Source: Telopea speciosissima
Lineage: Eukaryota; Streptophyta; Magnoliopsida; Proteales; Proteaceae
Direction of reading: 5' to 3'
NCBI RefSeq assembly: GCF_018873765.1
Contig: NC_057924.1
Span: forward strand, 6,200,001 to 6,264,000
DNA length: 64,000 nt
Shown piece after piece: positions 32,456-44,200 of this stretch (position 1 is the stretch's first letter; every line of letters starts with the position of its first letter). The notes beneath the pieces were generated by a model that was given only the letters and a program-made list of their open reading frames with translations, was not told the origin of the DNA and ran no database searches. A program made the position numbers and the translations under genes.

Positions 32456-34297
32456 TAAAAAATTGGTCATATTTCAAACAAGGGTTCTTATTAAAAATAA
32501 AAAAAAAGGCAAAAGATCATTGTTTGGCGTTTAGCCACCTGGATTTTAGTAATTGTTATTAGTATCGGTCTTTGTGAATAATGATCTAGATCGGTAAGGT
32601 TCACCCCCCCTCTTTTTAAAAAAAAATTAGATATATTTTTTTATATTTTTATCATTGTCCGTATCAATCCACCGATACGGGATTAGCTAGGAATTGATAA
32701 CAATCTTCATCAATACCACTATGAATTTGTCAATCCAGCGCCTTGATACCAATTTCTAAAACCATGGTAGCCACTGCATTAACACAGGGGCAAATGAGAG
32801 TGCATGTGGGTATCAACATGGATGGGCATTTTGATTTCACAGGGGTGTGATCGTAAACTTGTGGATTCTTGTGTCTAGGCACAGGAAAAAAAATCCGATT
32901 GTGTTACATGATCATTCTCCATTAATTCTGATTTGATTCTTGGCTTAATCAGGGTGTCCGAATTGATACCGATTCGTGATTGATACAGGATTGGTTGATG
33001 GGTATTGATATGATTTTTTTGATAGATAAATTGTTGCTTTGATTTGGAATCAGGTCAATATGACCGATGTTGTTGCACTAAATCCATGCCTATTCTTGAT
33101 TGGAATTATCTTGAAATCGGTCGAATTTGGCTTGAATTTGTCGGATTCATTCTAACTCGGTGAGATTTTATAGTTATGAGATTTTCTTATTGACACCTCT
33201 GAAGTTGTCAAACAAAGTTTTAATCTTGTTTTTTTAACCTTTTTAATATGATACATCATTTTATTTTTTTCAATTCAGAGTAAATATTGTCATTTGATAT
33301 ATGTCTTTAAAAATGTGTATGAATAACTTTTGTTATTGATATAATGATAAGTCAAAAACTCTTTTTATACCCCTAGTTTAAATAAATTTTAAAAATAAAA
33401 CAAAAGGCAATTAAAAGAAGATGCTAAATTGTAAATACTCGTAGACAATTCATTAACTATTAAACATTGATTCGGGAATAATTGGAATTGGCATCAATTG
33501 ATTCCAAGTCAAATTGACCAATTTCACGAATTTTGATCTTAACTTTCAGAACCCTTTTTCTTTCCTTAAATGGGTTGGGAGCAGAATTTGCACCATCTGT
33601 CTTTGGTCTAGTAATTTAATATTTTATGGGGAGACGGTTGGAGCATGTTGTCAGCATTCGATAAGCTAGCAGCATACAACAATCATAGAACTAGAAAAAG
33701 AAAAATAAGAGATTCTTTTCGAAAGAGAAAGAAAAGAGGAAGACACATGTTGGACACCTTGGCGTTGAAGCCAACCTTTTCCCTATTTTATGGGACAATG
33801 TTTTCCCTATGCCTCCTTAGATAGATTCTTGAGTCTCTCTCTCTCTCCTCCCTTTTATAATGACCTTCATACTCCCCCCCCCCCTCCATTTAATTATACC
33901 AAAAGGAGAGACTATCAGTGGGTATTTTTTGGTTGGTGTAGCTTCTGCACCTTGACATGAAACATTCTCATATATTTTATTTTGTTATAGATAAGGTTAT
34001 AGGTATCGATACTAATACAGATTCGTTGGATTTGGCCTGTATTGGACGGAATTTTAATACTGATCTACTCTTTGGTTGATACATCCGATTCATATTTGTA
34101 TTGTATTGGTATCGAGCGCTACTGATATTGATACATATCAGCTAATATATTGTTACGATACCAATACTTAGAACCATAGTTATAGATCATTTTCGCTAAG
34201 ATCGCCAAAGACTGCTTAGAGTTTTGAGTGCTTAATAACAGAATGTAAAATATAAACACACCATTCTTTTCTTGTTTGTGGGGGTGCTCATTGTTTG
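32456..34297. repeat. Gene-free; mixed degenerate repeats
   Basis: 32560-32770 and 33980-34170 carry GATACCGATAT-type words; 32920-33170 and 33470-33540 carry GATTNNGATT-type words. A fold-back core (GGGTATCAACATGGATGGGC and GTGTCTAGGCACAGG) lies at 32780-32895. A CT tract sits near 33835-33848. Confidence 0.45.
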
Positions 34298-34470
34298 GAG
34301 AAAAAAAAAACTGTGGGAGAGCGTACTGGCTGCGGTTAGATACACAAGCAAGTAAAATGACCACCTCACCTCATGAAAAGTGGAAATGCTGCCCCAAAAG
34401 ACACCCATTGGCCTATGAATATGCAGGGTCCATGCTCTCTCGCAAGAAACACTTGCCCTTATTGTTTTGA
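34298..34470. mobile_element. Fold-back MITE copy, inverted orientation
   Basis: On the minus strand GAGAGAGCATGGACCCTGC, GGCCAATGGGTGTC, CATTTCCACTTTTCATGAGG and TGAGGTGGTCATTTTAC occur in the order seen in 36263-36440. Outer ends GGAGAAAAAAAAAACTGTGG and CTTGCCC are approximate. Confidence 0.55.
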
Positions 34471-35094
34471 GGCTTTTATATCATTTTTCTAATCCCTAAA
34501 ATAAAATATCAGAAAAAAATTTAATGCCAAATTTAGATTACCTATTGTCAATAGACTTAAAAATATAGTGACAATAAGAATCCCTCTTACCAAAAAAAAA
34601 TGGTGACAATATCAAATACGAAATTCCAACCCTATACAAACGTGATCCGAAAATTCCGTGTTGGATTGGGTGAATTTGGGTTCAAGTTGACGCTACCAAA
34701 AAAAAAAGAGAAAGTTTCCCTATACCTTAGGTGAAAGAAAAGTACATCCATGAATATTGGTCATGAATTTTATTCACCCTTATGGTATGAAGTAGATAAT
34801 ACCCTTGTATTGTTCCTCGATGCACACTAGTCACTGCACACCATTTGAACCCCTTGGTCGACCATGGCCATGGGTGATGGAAAACTACCTAAAAAGAACG
34901 ACTCAAATTTGACTCAAAATCAGTCATTTTTGTAAGGGGAAAGTTTTTGCCACCAGAGACGGGTTCATTCATCATCATAGGATCTTAATTACTCCCCCCC
35001 TAATAGTATGAAATAAAAATTGCCCTTGCGTCTCATTTGAGCACCTTCGAACTTGGTGGTGAAGGAAAGTTTCTTCACTTTGTCCTTTTGATTA
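34471..35094. other. Gene-free stretch
   Basis: No exon or RNA gene seen; a GGGGAAAGTTTTTGCCACCAG phrase near 34938 resembles an element edge, but no partner was found. Confidence 0.4.
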
Positions 35095-35103
35095 TAAATT
35101 TTA

Positions 35104-35282
35104 GGCAAGAAGAATATTGCCTTATTGCATGGCTTCTACACCAGCGTGAGGGCCATTAAGGGGATGCACAAGGGCATCAATTAGGGGAATTTTTCATTTC
35201 TTAGGGGGCAAGGTGATCATTTTAGGGAAGGGGGATTGTGTCTAGGCACAGGCTGCACGCAACTAGGCATCGTTCTTTTCCC
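35104..35282. mobile_element. Mutator-type fold-back MITE, 179 bp
   Basis: Ends GGCAAGAAGAATATTGCC and GGCATCGTTCTTTTCCC; flanked by identical TAAATTTTA at 35095-35103 and 35283-35291. Core: GCATGGCTTCTACACCAG, GGGCATCAATTAGGGG, AAGGTGATCATTTTAGGG, then GTGTCTAGGCACAGGCTG. Confidence 0.85.
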
Positions 35283-35589
35283 TAAATTTTATCCTTATTT
35301 CATATCATTTTGTATTATTTTGGGAAATTTCGTGTCCATATAAACATTACCCATTCACTAATCGTGTTGTGTCATGTCATGTTCAAGTTTAGAGGCTCTC
35401 CCTTTCTTTCTTTTTTTTGTGGCCTATGTGTGGAAGTTTGCACATTATGCTTTATTTTTTGTTGTTGTTCAAGTCGAACCATTTTGTGTTGATGTATTGA
35501 AATGATCTAAATTTGACACAACAAAACCCGTTACCTCTCTTTTAAGCATGGCATGCTAACAACTTTTTTCCTTTTTCTAGTGTTGGTGT

Positions 35590-35815
35590 ATGAGTCACTC
35601 TCAAACATTAAACTTTTCTTCTGTATTAAAGAAATGTTCTTTGTTTGGAAGCGTGGCTCCTAAATCTGCGCAAGACCCAATAGATACCTCCCTTTTGATT
35701 CAATCTATCGGAGATGGACACAGGGAGGTAATTTTAATTATATTGAATCAGAGTGTAATGGATTCGATTTATTTTATTTTTTACAGTTTTTCCATTGCCA
35801 AAAAAATTGGATGAA
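35590..35815 (+). pseudogene. Possible LINE 3' tail fragment
   Basis: The last part (GATTTATTTTATTTTTTACAG then TTTTTCCATTGCCAAAAAAA, split here) shares the TTTTCCATTGCCAAAAAAA end with the LINE at 23540-24240. The upstream 170 bases give an open frame without recognisable domain. Low certainty. Confidence 0.3.
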
Positions 35816-35952
35816 AATTTTATTCACTCCATGACTTGAGTTTAGAGGATGAAGACTCACTAATGGATATGCATGCTCAAAATATTATGCAAACAAACTT
35901 AACAAATAGCATTACCAAAAAAAAAATTGGTGTAACACAAAATATGAAGAAA

Positions 35953-36062
35953 GAGTGAACGTACTCTGTGGGGGAGCGTAGGGGCCACAAATGCATGACA
36001 ACCAATGAGAGCGCACAATGGCGGGATGGTCATTTCGCTCCCCCCACAGAGAACATATTTCA
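35953..36062. mobile_element. Mutator-type fold-back MITE, 110 bp
   Basis: CTCTGTGGGGGAGCG and CGCTCCCCCCACAGAG arms; flanked by identical ATGAAGAAA at 35944-35952 and 36063-36071. Centre has GATGGTCATTTCGCTCCC. The shortest bounded element in the window. Confidence 0.85.
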
Positions 36063-36262
36063 ATGAAGAAAATAATTGATCAATCTATCGGGTTGGACTA
36101 AGAAGGACCGATTGATAAAAAAAACTACATCTCCTAAAAATGAAACCAGACCCTTTTATATACAATTGGTTTACTTTTAGTTTTATTTGAACGACCCTGG
36201 TTGGGACTACTAGTGCACACTAGGAAATGACACCCCTAGGGGGTATGGTCTTAATAATTAAA

Positions 36263-36440
36263 GGGGAAAAAAGACTATGACTAGGAGTGTAACTCTTGCA
36301 TTCAAACACATGATGACTCAAAACGATCCACCGTGCCCTATGAAAGGTAGAAATCCCACCTTGTTGATGCTTTCTCGCACCCTCCCATTGGCGTTCACAT
36401 TGGCACGGGGGCCATGCTCTTAGATAGAAAACCCTTCCCC
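36263..36440. mobile_element. Mutator-type fold-back MITE, 178 bp
   Basis: Ends GGGGAAAAAAGAC and (inverted) GGGGAAGGGTTTTC; flanked by identical ATAATTAAA at 36254-36262 and 36441-36449. On the minus strand the core reads AGCATGGCCCCCGTGCCAATG, GCATCAACAAGGTGGGA and CCTTTCATAGGGCACGG (first run split in the genome by no indel). Confidence 0.85.
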
Positions 36441-36449
36441 ATAATTAAA

Positions 36450-36708
36450 ATAATACCATGACGATGATAATCATCATAAACTAGTAGTGTTATGAGCAAA
36501 AGACTGCAAAACCACAAGATTTTGGGTATTTATTGAAGTCCATTGAGGGCATCATACAATTGATTGATATTTTTTTTGGTTATTTTTTTAACAAATGACA
36601 TAGAGTGAGAGGGCGGTAGCATATCCTCTCATGGCAGTTGGGCAGCAATTATAGAGTGAGAATGTGACTGAGCAATTTTGTGCAAAGGAGGGAAGCAAGG
36701 TCAATTCA

Positions 36709-36743
<35 letters not shown>

Positions 36744-37872
36744 TCTTTCGAGTTGGCTTAGAGAATCTTTGCCCATTTATTTTTATGAAATAATTGATAG
36801 CAACATAAGCAGCGTTTGATATGCATTCTTGGAATATGTTCTAAGTCCATTTCGCATTTTAAGATGATAAAAATAGTTGTTTTTATTATCCAAGAATGCG
36901 GAATCGACCTAGAATGCATTCCAATAATACATACCAAACACAACCTATGATGTGCATCTCAAATTTGTCATTTTTTTGGAAACCTCTCAAGGGAGGAGTG
37001 TCTACTAGACTTAGATTATCCAAATTCTTATAATGCCCCTGAAAATAATGGACACCTCTTTTTATCTTATGATTTTTATAATTAATCCTATTTGGACAAC
37101 ATGACAACTACCTATTAGAATTGAAACTCTTTACTTTTACACATTGTTTCATAATTGTTACACATGAATGATTTGTCCAAATCATTGCTCCATATCTTAG
37201 TTCGGGTCTTTCCATCCCATGTTATGTTTTTGTGAAATGCTAGGAATAATGTCATTCATAAAAAAAAGGTCACCCACCTCATCCTTGGAAGACCATTCAA
37301 CCTCTAGTGAAATCTATAATCACATTCAAATTAATGCCTTGTACACATTTTCATTGGCTACCGTTCTAGTGCAAGGACTGCACGACCATTTAGCATTCTC
37401 TTGCCCTTAAAAGAAGTTTAACTTTGTAATCATAATTAGGCAAACTCAGCTTTTATAGGCTTAGCTCATCACCTTGCCATCCTAAGTTCAAAGGGGTTTG
37501 GATTTTTTTTTTCTTTATTTTTGTTTTAATTTTCTTTTTCATCCAAAAAAGAATTGATCAAATCTCTGGTCTCTCTCTCTACTTCTTTCCTTCTCTTCTC
37601 TTTTAGGTGGCTTATCAAGTCTCAAAGTCTGTAGTTAGTAGAGGTTAGTGAAATGGTAATTAGTTTCTAATTTAAGTGGAGTTATTTAATGAAAAAATTA
37701 ATTAACATTTAACTAAGGAGTGGGAATGATAAACCGTATTTTAAATTTATTTTAGTTTAACTTTCAACTGTAGAAGGGCATTTATGTAATTGAGAAACTG
37801 TTACGAACAGTGACAGTATGACAGAAGCATTTAAAAATGGGAGGTTTGTTAAGGACAGGTTTGTAATTTTGA
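36450..37872. other. Gene-free stretch upstream of the galactosyltransferase gene
   Basis: Holds a (GA)n tract at about 36713-36740 and long AT-rich DNA; no exon or RNA gene recognised. Confidence 0.45.
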
Positions 37873-37880
37873 TATATAAA
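37873..37880 (+). promoter_or_regulatory. Likely TATA box of the galactosyltransferase gene
   Basis: TATATAAA lies 342 bases upstream of the start codon; DNA after about 37905 turns purine- and pyrimidine-rich in a way common for plant leaders (CTTTCTCTCTCTGTATCTC near 37995). Confidence 0.5.
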
Positions 37881-38221
37881 CTGAGCTGTTGGTGGGTCTT
37901 CTCAGTACTGAGAATCCTTCCCTGCAAAGGAGAGGAAGAAAGCCAGATGCTGGAATGAAAGCAGAGTAAAGAAGAAGTGAAGTAGAATCTATCCTTTCTC
38001 TCTCTGTATCTCTGTTATTCTGTCTCTGTTCTGATATCAATTCCCCTCCTTCAGCTTCAGATTTTCATTTCCAGAGCTTCATGTGATTCTGATCTTTGTT
38101 CTGAATTCTAAGGACATGGTTATTCGAATTTGAGACAGATTTTGAGCCCTTTTTGAAATTATAAAAGATGGGTTTTTTCTTTTGAAAGTCTGTGAGTTGA
38201 GTGACAGAAAGGACGAACGAA

Positions 38222-41200
38222 ATGTCTTTCAAGAACAAGTTAGCAGAGCCGCCTTCTAAGAGCGTAGTGTCTAGGAGATGGACCTTATTGTTTTGTGTCG
38301 GCAGCTTTTTTGTTGGAATGCTCTTCACTAGCAGGTATTTCGCCATTTGAGGTTTCTTCTTCTTGAGTTCCCACCTGTTTTATATCTTTAATGGGGTTTT
38401 TTTTTCCCTGGGGTTTGCTTGTGGTTTTGATTGGTTGGCTTAATTATGCGTCTTTTAAACTAAGTTCCGAATACCAAACTTATGTTCCTCTGAACTACTT
38501 AGTCCGGGGAGGAAAAATTCTGGGTCTTTTGTTTAAAATCTCTCTGGTACTGTTTCATATGGGTTTTGATTTTTCATGAGTAATTATAAAGTAATTGTCT
38601 ACTATATAAATTTTGATTTTCAATAATCTTGATGTGGTGATGCAGTTTTGAGTACTTTGAATTGGGTTATTGTTTCATATTCCTTCTGAGTTTCCTATTT
38701 CTCTTATTTCCTTCTTTCTTCTTCCTGTTCTATTGCAATTCTGTCCAGTCGGCCGTAAATGCAGGGATAGATCTGAATTGGGATTCCTAGTCTGACCCAA
38801 CCCCATAAAGCTCTTCTTCTACAATGATTAGGGAATCTACATGTGGCTGTCAGCATGTGCTTCAATTTGAATATTGTAGATACAGATCAAGGTTAATCCA
38901 ATTGTTCGACATCCCTTTTCTGCATTTCCATCTGTTCGTTACCGCATTTTTTTTTTTAATTTTTAAAATCTTTAATAATTATCTTAATGTCCCTACCTCT
39001 TTGAGTTCCCACCTCTCGGTAGATCCGTGTATTGCGCAAAACTTTGAATTAGTCTCTCTCTCTCTCTCTCTCTCTATCTGGTAAGGCAATCATATATATG
39101 ATATATCTGACCATACTGTAATCGTATTTATGTTATCTATAATTGGGAGCTACTCAATGATGACCTATGTGTTTCACCAATGGTCCATTTTCCATTTCCC
39201 TCCCATATTCCTTACTTTATTAGGTGTTTTATTTGTTTGAATACTTAATCAGTTGAGATTTGCTGTTGGATATGGCATCCAACACATTGGTCTGCCTTAA
39301 TACATCCAACACATTGGTCTGCCTTAATACTAATATTGTCTCTAATTTACTGTAGACTTGGTAATATCTGTTCAGAAAGGACCTCCCCCTCCCTTTCTCT
39401 CTCTCTGAATCTCGATATCAACAAGTTATTACATTACTCTTTGTACTCCAAAAAAATGTTTTTTCTGATTTTAAAGAAAGAGACTGTTTTATGTATGGTG
39501 TATTTATCAATCTCTTTTGGTAATAGAATGTGGGCAGTACCTGAAGCAACTGAGGCTAAAGGTATAATGAGGAATAGTGCAGAGGATGAAAAGCTAAAGC
39601 TAGTTTCAGAGGGGTGTGAGCCTAGATATGTGAGTAAATTTGTCCTCTTAACATTCTGTTTTATGTATTAAAGGATGTAAGAATAGACTTGTATCCTCAG
39701 ACAAGTACTTCGTATTCTAATTGTGTTTCTTTCTTTTCTTCCTTCATTCTTTTTCATCTTTGTCAGAAGGGCACAAAGCGTGAATCCAAGGACATTCTAG
39801 GGGAAGTTTCAAAGACTCATCATGCTTTACAGTAAGCCAAGATAGTTCTCGTTCCCCCCCCCCCCCCCCAACCCACAAAAAAAATCTTCTCCCTTTTTTG
39901 ATGGTTAGCTTGGACCTAGAGATGCTTCATAATCTACACTGATACTGATCTACAATGTACAATCACAAATGATATGCAGAACACTGGATAAAACAATTTC
40001 AAACTTAGAGATGGAATTAGCAGCTGCAAGGGCCGCCCATGACTCTATACTCAATGGATCTCCAATATCTGAAAACCAAAAGGTCTCTCAGTCCACAGGG
40101 AAAAGAAAATATTTGATGGTTATAGGAATTAACACTGCTTTTAGCAGTAGGAAGCGAAGAGATTCGGTTCGTGCCACTTGGATGCCACGAGGTTTGTGGA
40201 CTGATTCGTCGCTCTTATTTTCCTCTTGAATGCATTTCTTATGATTCTGCGTGTTGCTTACCTGAAGCTGATTTATTGCACTGGGTTTTCTCAAAAAATT
40301 GGAAATAGGTGAGAAAAGAAAGAGGCTGGAGGAAGAGAAGGGAATCATTGTTCGCTTTGTTATTGGTCACAGGTGGGAAGATTAATTCCTTCTAAATCTG
40401 ATTTCTATTATTACACTTGTTCCATGTTTTTATCTCTGGATTTTGTTGAACTTCATGGCTGCTTGATCATTCTTGTCTCATTAGTGTAACTGTGACGTTA
40501 GTTGTATTCAATGATTAGGACTGGAAAAGTGGCATTGGCATTTATTGATGAGAGAAATCATAGCCTTAAAAGTTATAGATTCAAGACTAGATAGTCCTAA
40601 TTACTTGAATTGTGACTTAGTGAATGAGTTCATTCGTTTGTTTGCCTCCGGGAGTACATGTGGGAGCCTGGAAGAGACAACCCTCATTAATCTATAATCA
40701 TGGTTCTCAGTTGGGATATCTTAGAACTGTCTCGTACTGAGAAAACTGTGACATATGAAGCCTCGAGTAGTTTGCAGGCCACCATAAATATTTGGGTTGA
40801 ACACTACACTTGAACCATTCCTAAGTTTGTGCATAGATTGGCATCGACATCTCAGCCTAACAGTTTTTGAGTTCAAACTTGTTAAGATTACAAGTTATTA
40901 GTTATGATTGGTTTCTCTTTTTCTTCAGAGAAATCAATTGAATTAAACATGCTAGTTTTTTAAGGAAAGATAAAATGTAGGAAGATGCTCTTTTGTCTAA
41001 AACTACTTTTTAGAGTGTTAAACAGATGGTGTGGTATAACTATCTTAGAATTTGAACCCACTTTTTGTGATCTAAAGTCAGCAGTATCTTTTTAGGATTC
41101 TCACAACCAAGATCTCTCCTCTGCCCATGCCCCCATCACTCGTTGACTATAATTCTGTCCACAAAGCCATCTCTGTGTTTGTGTTTTCTCTTTTGGCTTT

Positions 41201-44200
41201 CCTCTGTTATTTTGACCATGATCTATTGTACTATTTTCTTCACGCAAGAGATCACTGCCTGGTCTCGTGGCCCCTGTACCAGTGTGGGGGCCAATGAAAG
41301 TACATGCAGGGGCATCAACATGGATAGGATTTTTTATTTCACGGGAGCGGGGGCAGTAATTTAGCTATATTGGATAAGCTTGCTGTGTTACTTTTTTACA
41401 GATCTCTAACTGAGGCATTCAGGACCCTAATCTGAAATCATCTTTTCAAATGTTGGAATCTTGAGTTATTGGCTCAATCAGGTGTAACAACCAAAGACCT
41501 TTAAATTTTTTATTTTATTTATTTATTTATTGAAGATTAAAAGGAGGCAAACAAGCCTAAAGACCTTTAAATTCTAGTCATGAACATATATCTAAAGCAA
41601 GCTTAAGCTTTATCAACAGCCTTGGGAAACAAAATAGGATATTCTAGTTCTACTGACCTCCCCTCCCCCCCCCCCCCTCTAACAATCTTTTGTCAGAGGA
41701 AATCTACTAGAAGTTGTCATTTTTGAGTGACTTTCTATCTTGTTCTTCTGTGTTGCTCATTGAAGTTCTTTCCTTTTTTTATATTTAAATTTCTTCTTAT
41801 ATTTTACATTTCATGCTTAGTTTTTTACCTTGTTGGCTACTCTGCATCAAGAAACTTACTGCACTTCTATTTGAAGGGCACAGATAATTAGCTTAGATTC
41901 AGCCAAATGCTAGGTTTGTTTTTACTTATTTGTGGATGTTCATTCGAAATTTCAATGAATAAATTCTCTTTTAGATAAAAATGAGTATGCCTGATTTTGT
42001 ACTTTCCAAGGCCAATTGTTTGGCATGCTGAGTCCAGCCCTCCCTTTTCTGATAACAATTTGTGTCATGGGTGGTTTGCTGATAAAAAAGAAAAATAAAT
42101 CAATAAAGGGCTGATATACAATTCATTTCTTGTAAGTTACAAAATCTGAAGTTTCATGTAGCAGTAATAAGGCAACTTTTAATGATACTCTGGGCTTCCT
42201 TCAGTTAGTTGCACCAGTAAAGGGGGAGAAGGGAGCAAAAAAGAAAGGACTGTGCCACATGCTTTCCCTGAAAAGAAAGCTGTGGTGCAAGGCTCATGCA
42301 TTTAACTACGTCGATAACTTATATCAATGATGGCTCATCTGGATGAACTGTCTACTGCCACAAGTACATATGTCTGGTTTCTTGCAATCTCAGAATACCT
42401 TCTGTAAGCCCTCTTCCTCCAATTACAGTGGACGGAAATTTAGAAAAGAAGTTGTAAGGGCCTTTTAAGACCAACTTCTTCTACATTTGGCAAAATTTTG
42501 AGTTCTTTCTTGCATCCTTTTAAAGGATTTCCATGTGATCATGGGACAAAATAATTCATTAAAACCTTGATTTAGATTTTGATCTGATGGAGTAAAAAGC
42601 CTGATCTTATTGGTTGTTTATATATTAGAAACTCACTGCATCTATAATTAACACGCGACATGATTTTTTTTTCCCACAATTGCTTGCCTTATAATTTTAT
42701 GAGTATCAAAGTTGAAGAGTTGGATGAAACTTTGTATGTATGTCTTTTTTTTTTTGTTGGGGTAGAGGGAGGCTAAAGGTGGTTGCTAGCCACTAGGAAT
42801 TGATATAGTATCTTGATCATGTGTGCACAAATGTAAGGCTTCTTCCGTGCTGGTCTTAATCCTCATTAATAGACATATATTTTCATAATGAGGATCATGA
42901 GGTATGATTTCGATGAATCGAAAAACTAATTTTTTTTTTTCATTAAAATTTTCATCTTCAGTGCTACATCTGGTGGTATTTTGGATAGAGCCATTGAAGC
43001 AGAGGATAGAAAGCATGGAGACTTGTTAAGGCTGGTAATGTTTTTTGTCTTTTTTCTGTACGGCTTTTGTATTTCATTGTTATTGTATGCTGCTAAAGCA
43101 CACACTGAGAGCATTCTCATTTTTTGTTGATCTAAAAAGGACGTTACTGGTTGTCACTTGTTAGTGTATTAATAAGTTAATACTGTCGCAGGATCATGTT
43201 GAGGGGTACCTTGAATTATCAGCCAAGACAAAGTCCTATTTTGCTACTGCTGTTGCTTCATGGGATGCAGATTTCTACATCAAAGTTGATGATGATGTCC
43301 ATGTAAATATAGGTACAAAGGAAATGCTTATTATATATCTTTCCTTGTTCATGGGTTTGCAAACTCCTGTCCACATAGGGTGTTTCTTTCTTTTTTTTGT
43401 TGGAGAGAGAGAGAGAGAAAGAACTTTTGGACAAAAAAGGCTTAACATTGGTACTTTTTATACCAGTAGCCATGGTAGCGATAATTTCTTTCAAGTATCG
43501 TTGGTCAGCTGAGGCAGCTTAGACGTCCATGTTTTGCTATAATGCCACAATGGTCAATATGGGATTAAGGATTACTAAATCCTGTTTTTAAGTTGATTCA
43601 ACAGTTTTAGTCCTTGTGGTTTTTGAGTACAGTAGAGATATTGTGTGAGAAGCTCAATTTACCTTAACATGGTGAGATGCACCACTGAGGCTGTTGGTGG
43701 GCTCCATGTCTGTGCACTTACCATTGCCATATATCTTAATAGGTTTATTACAAAAAAAGATGATACAGATGATCCTCGTAGCTGTGCCACCAACATTTTT
43801 GTTTGGATTGTAGAAAAAATTGGAAAAAGGAAAAACAAAAAAGTATGACGTGACTGAAATAGATAAGCCTTCTTGTTGGTTGTTCAAGTGATGTATCCTT
43901 CATCAAGTGGGTTTTCTAATGGATGATCCCAATTGATGAGTGCAACTTCTAATTGATCTGTTTGGATGTGTGAAGAATCACCGTCATTGATTGCATACCA
44001 TGTTTCCTGATGTACGGCTGTACATCAACACCTTCCTCCAACAATCATGATGAGGTATTAAAAAATTGGATCAGGTAAACCGAATTCGCTGAGGCCGATC
44101 CTAATTATGGCTGATCCATGTACGGATTCTAGGGTTAGGGCAGAATCCAAGCAATTCTGGAAGATTACTAACCGATTCAGCCCGCTTCTGATCTGTGACC

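Noticed and set aside
36713-36740. GA-rich tract as a CRISPR or satellite array
   Set aside because: It is a simple dinucleotide microsatellite; no spaced repeats occur anywhere in the window.
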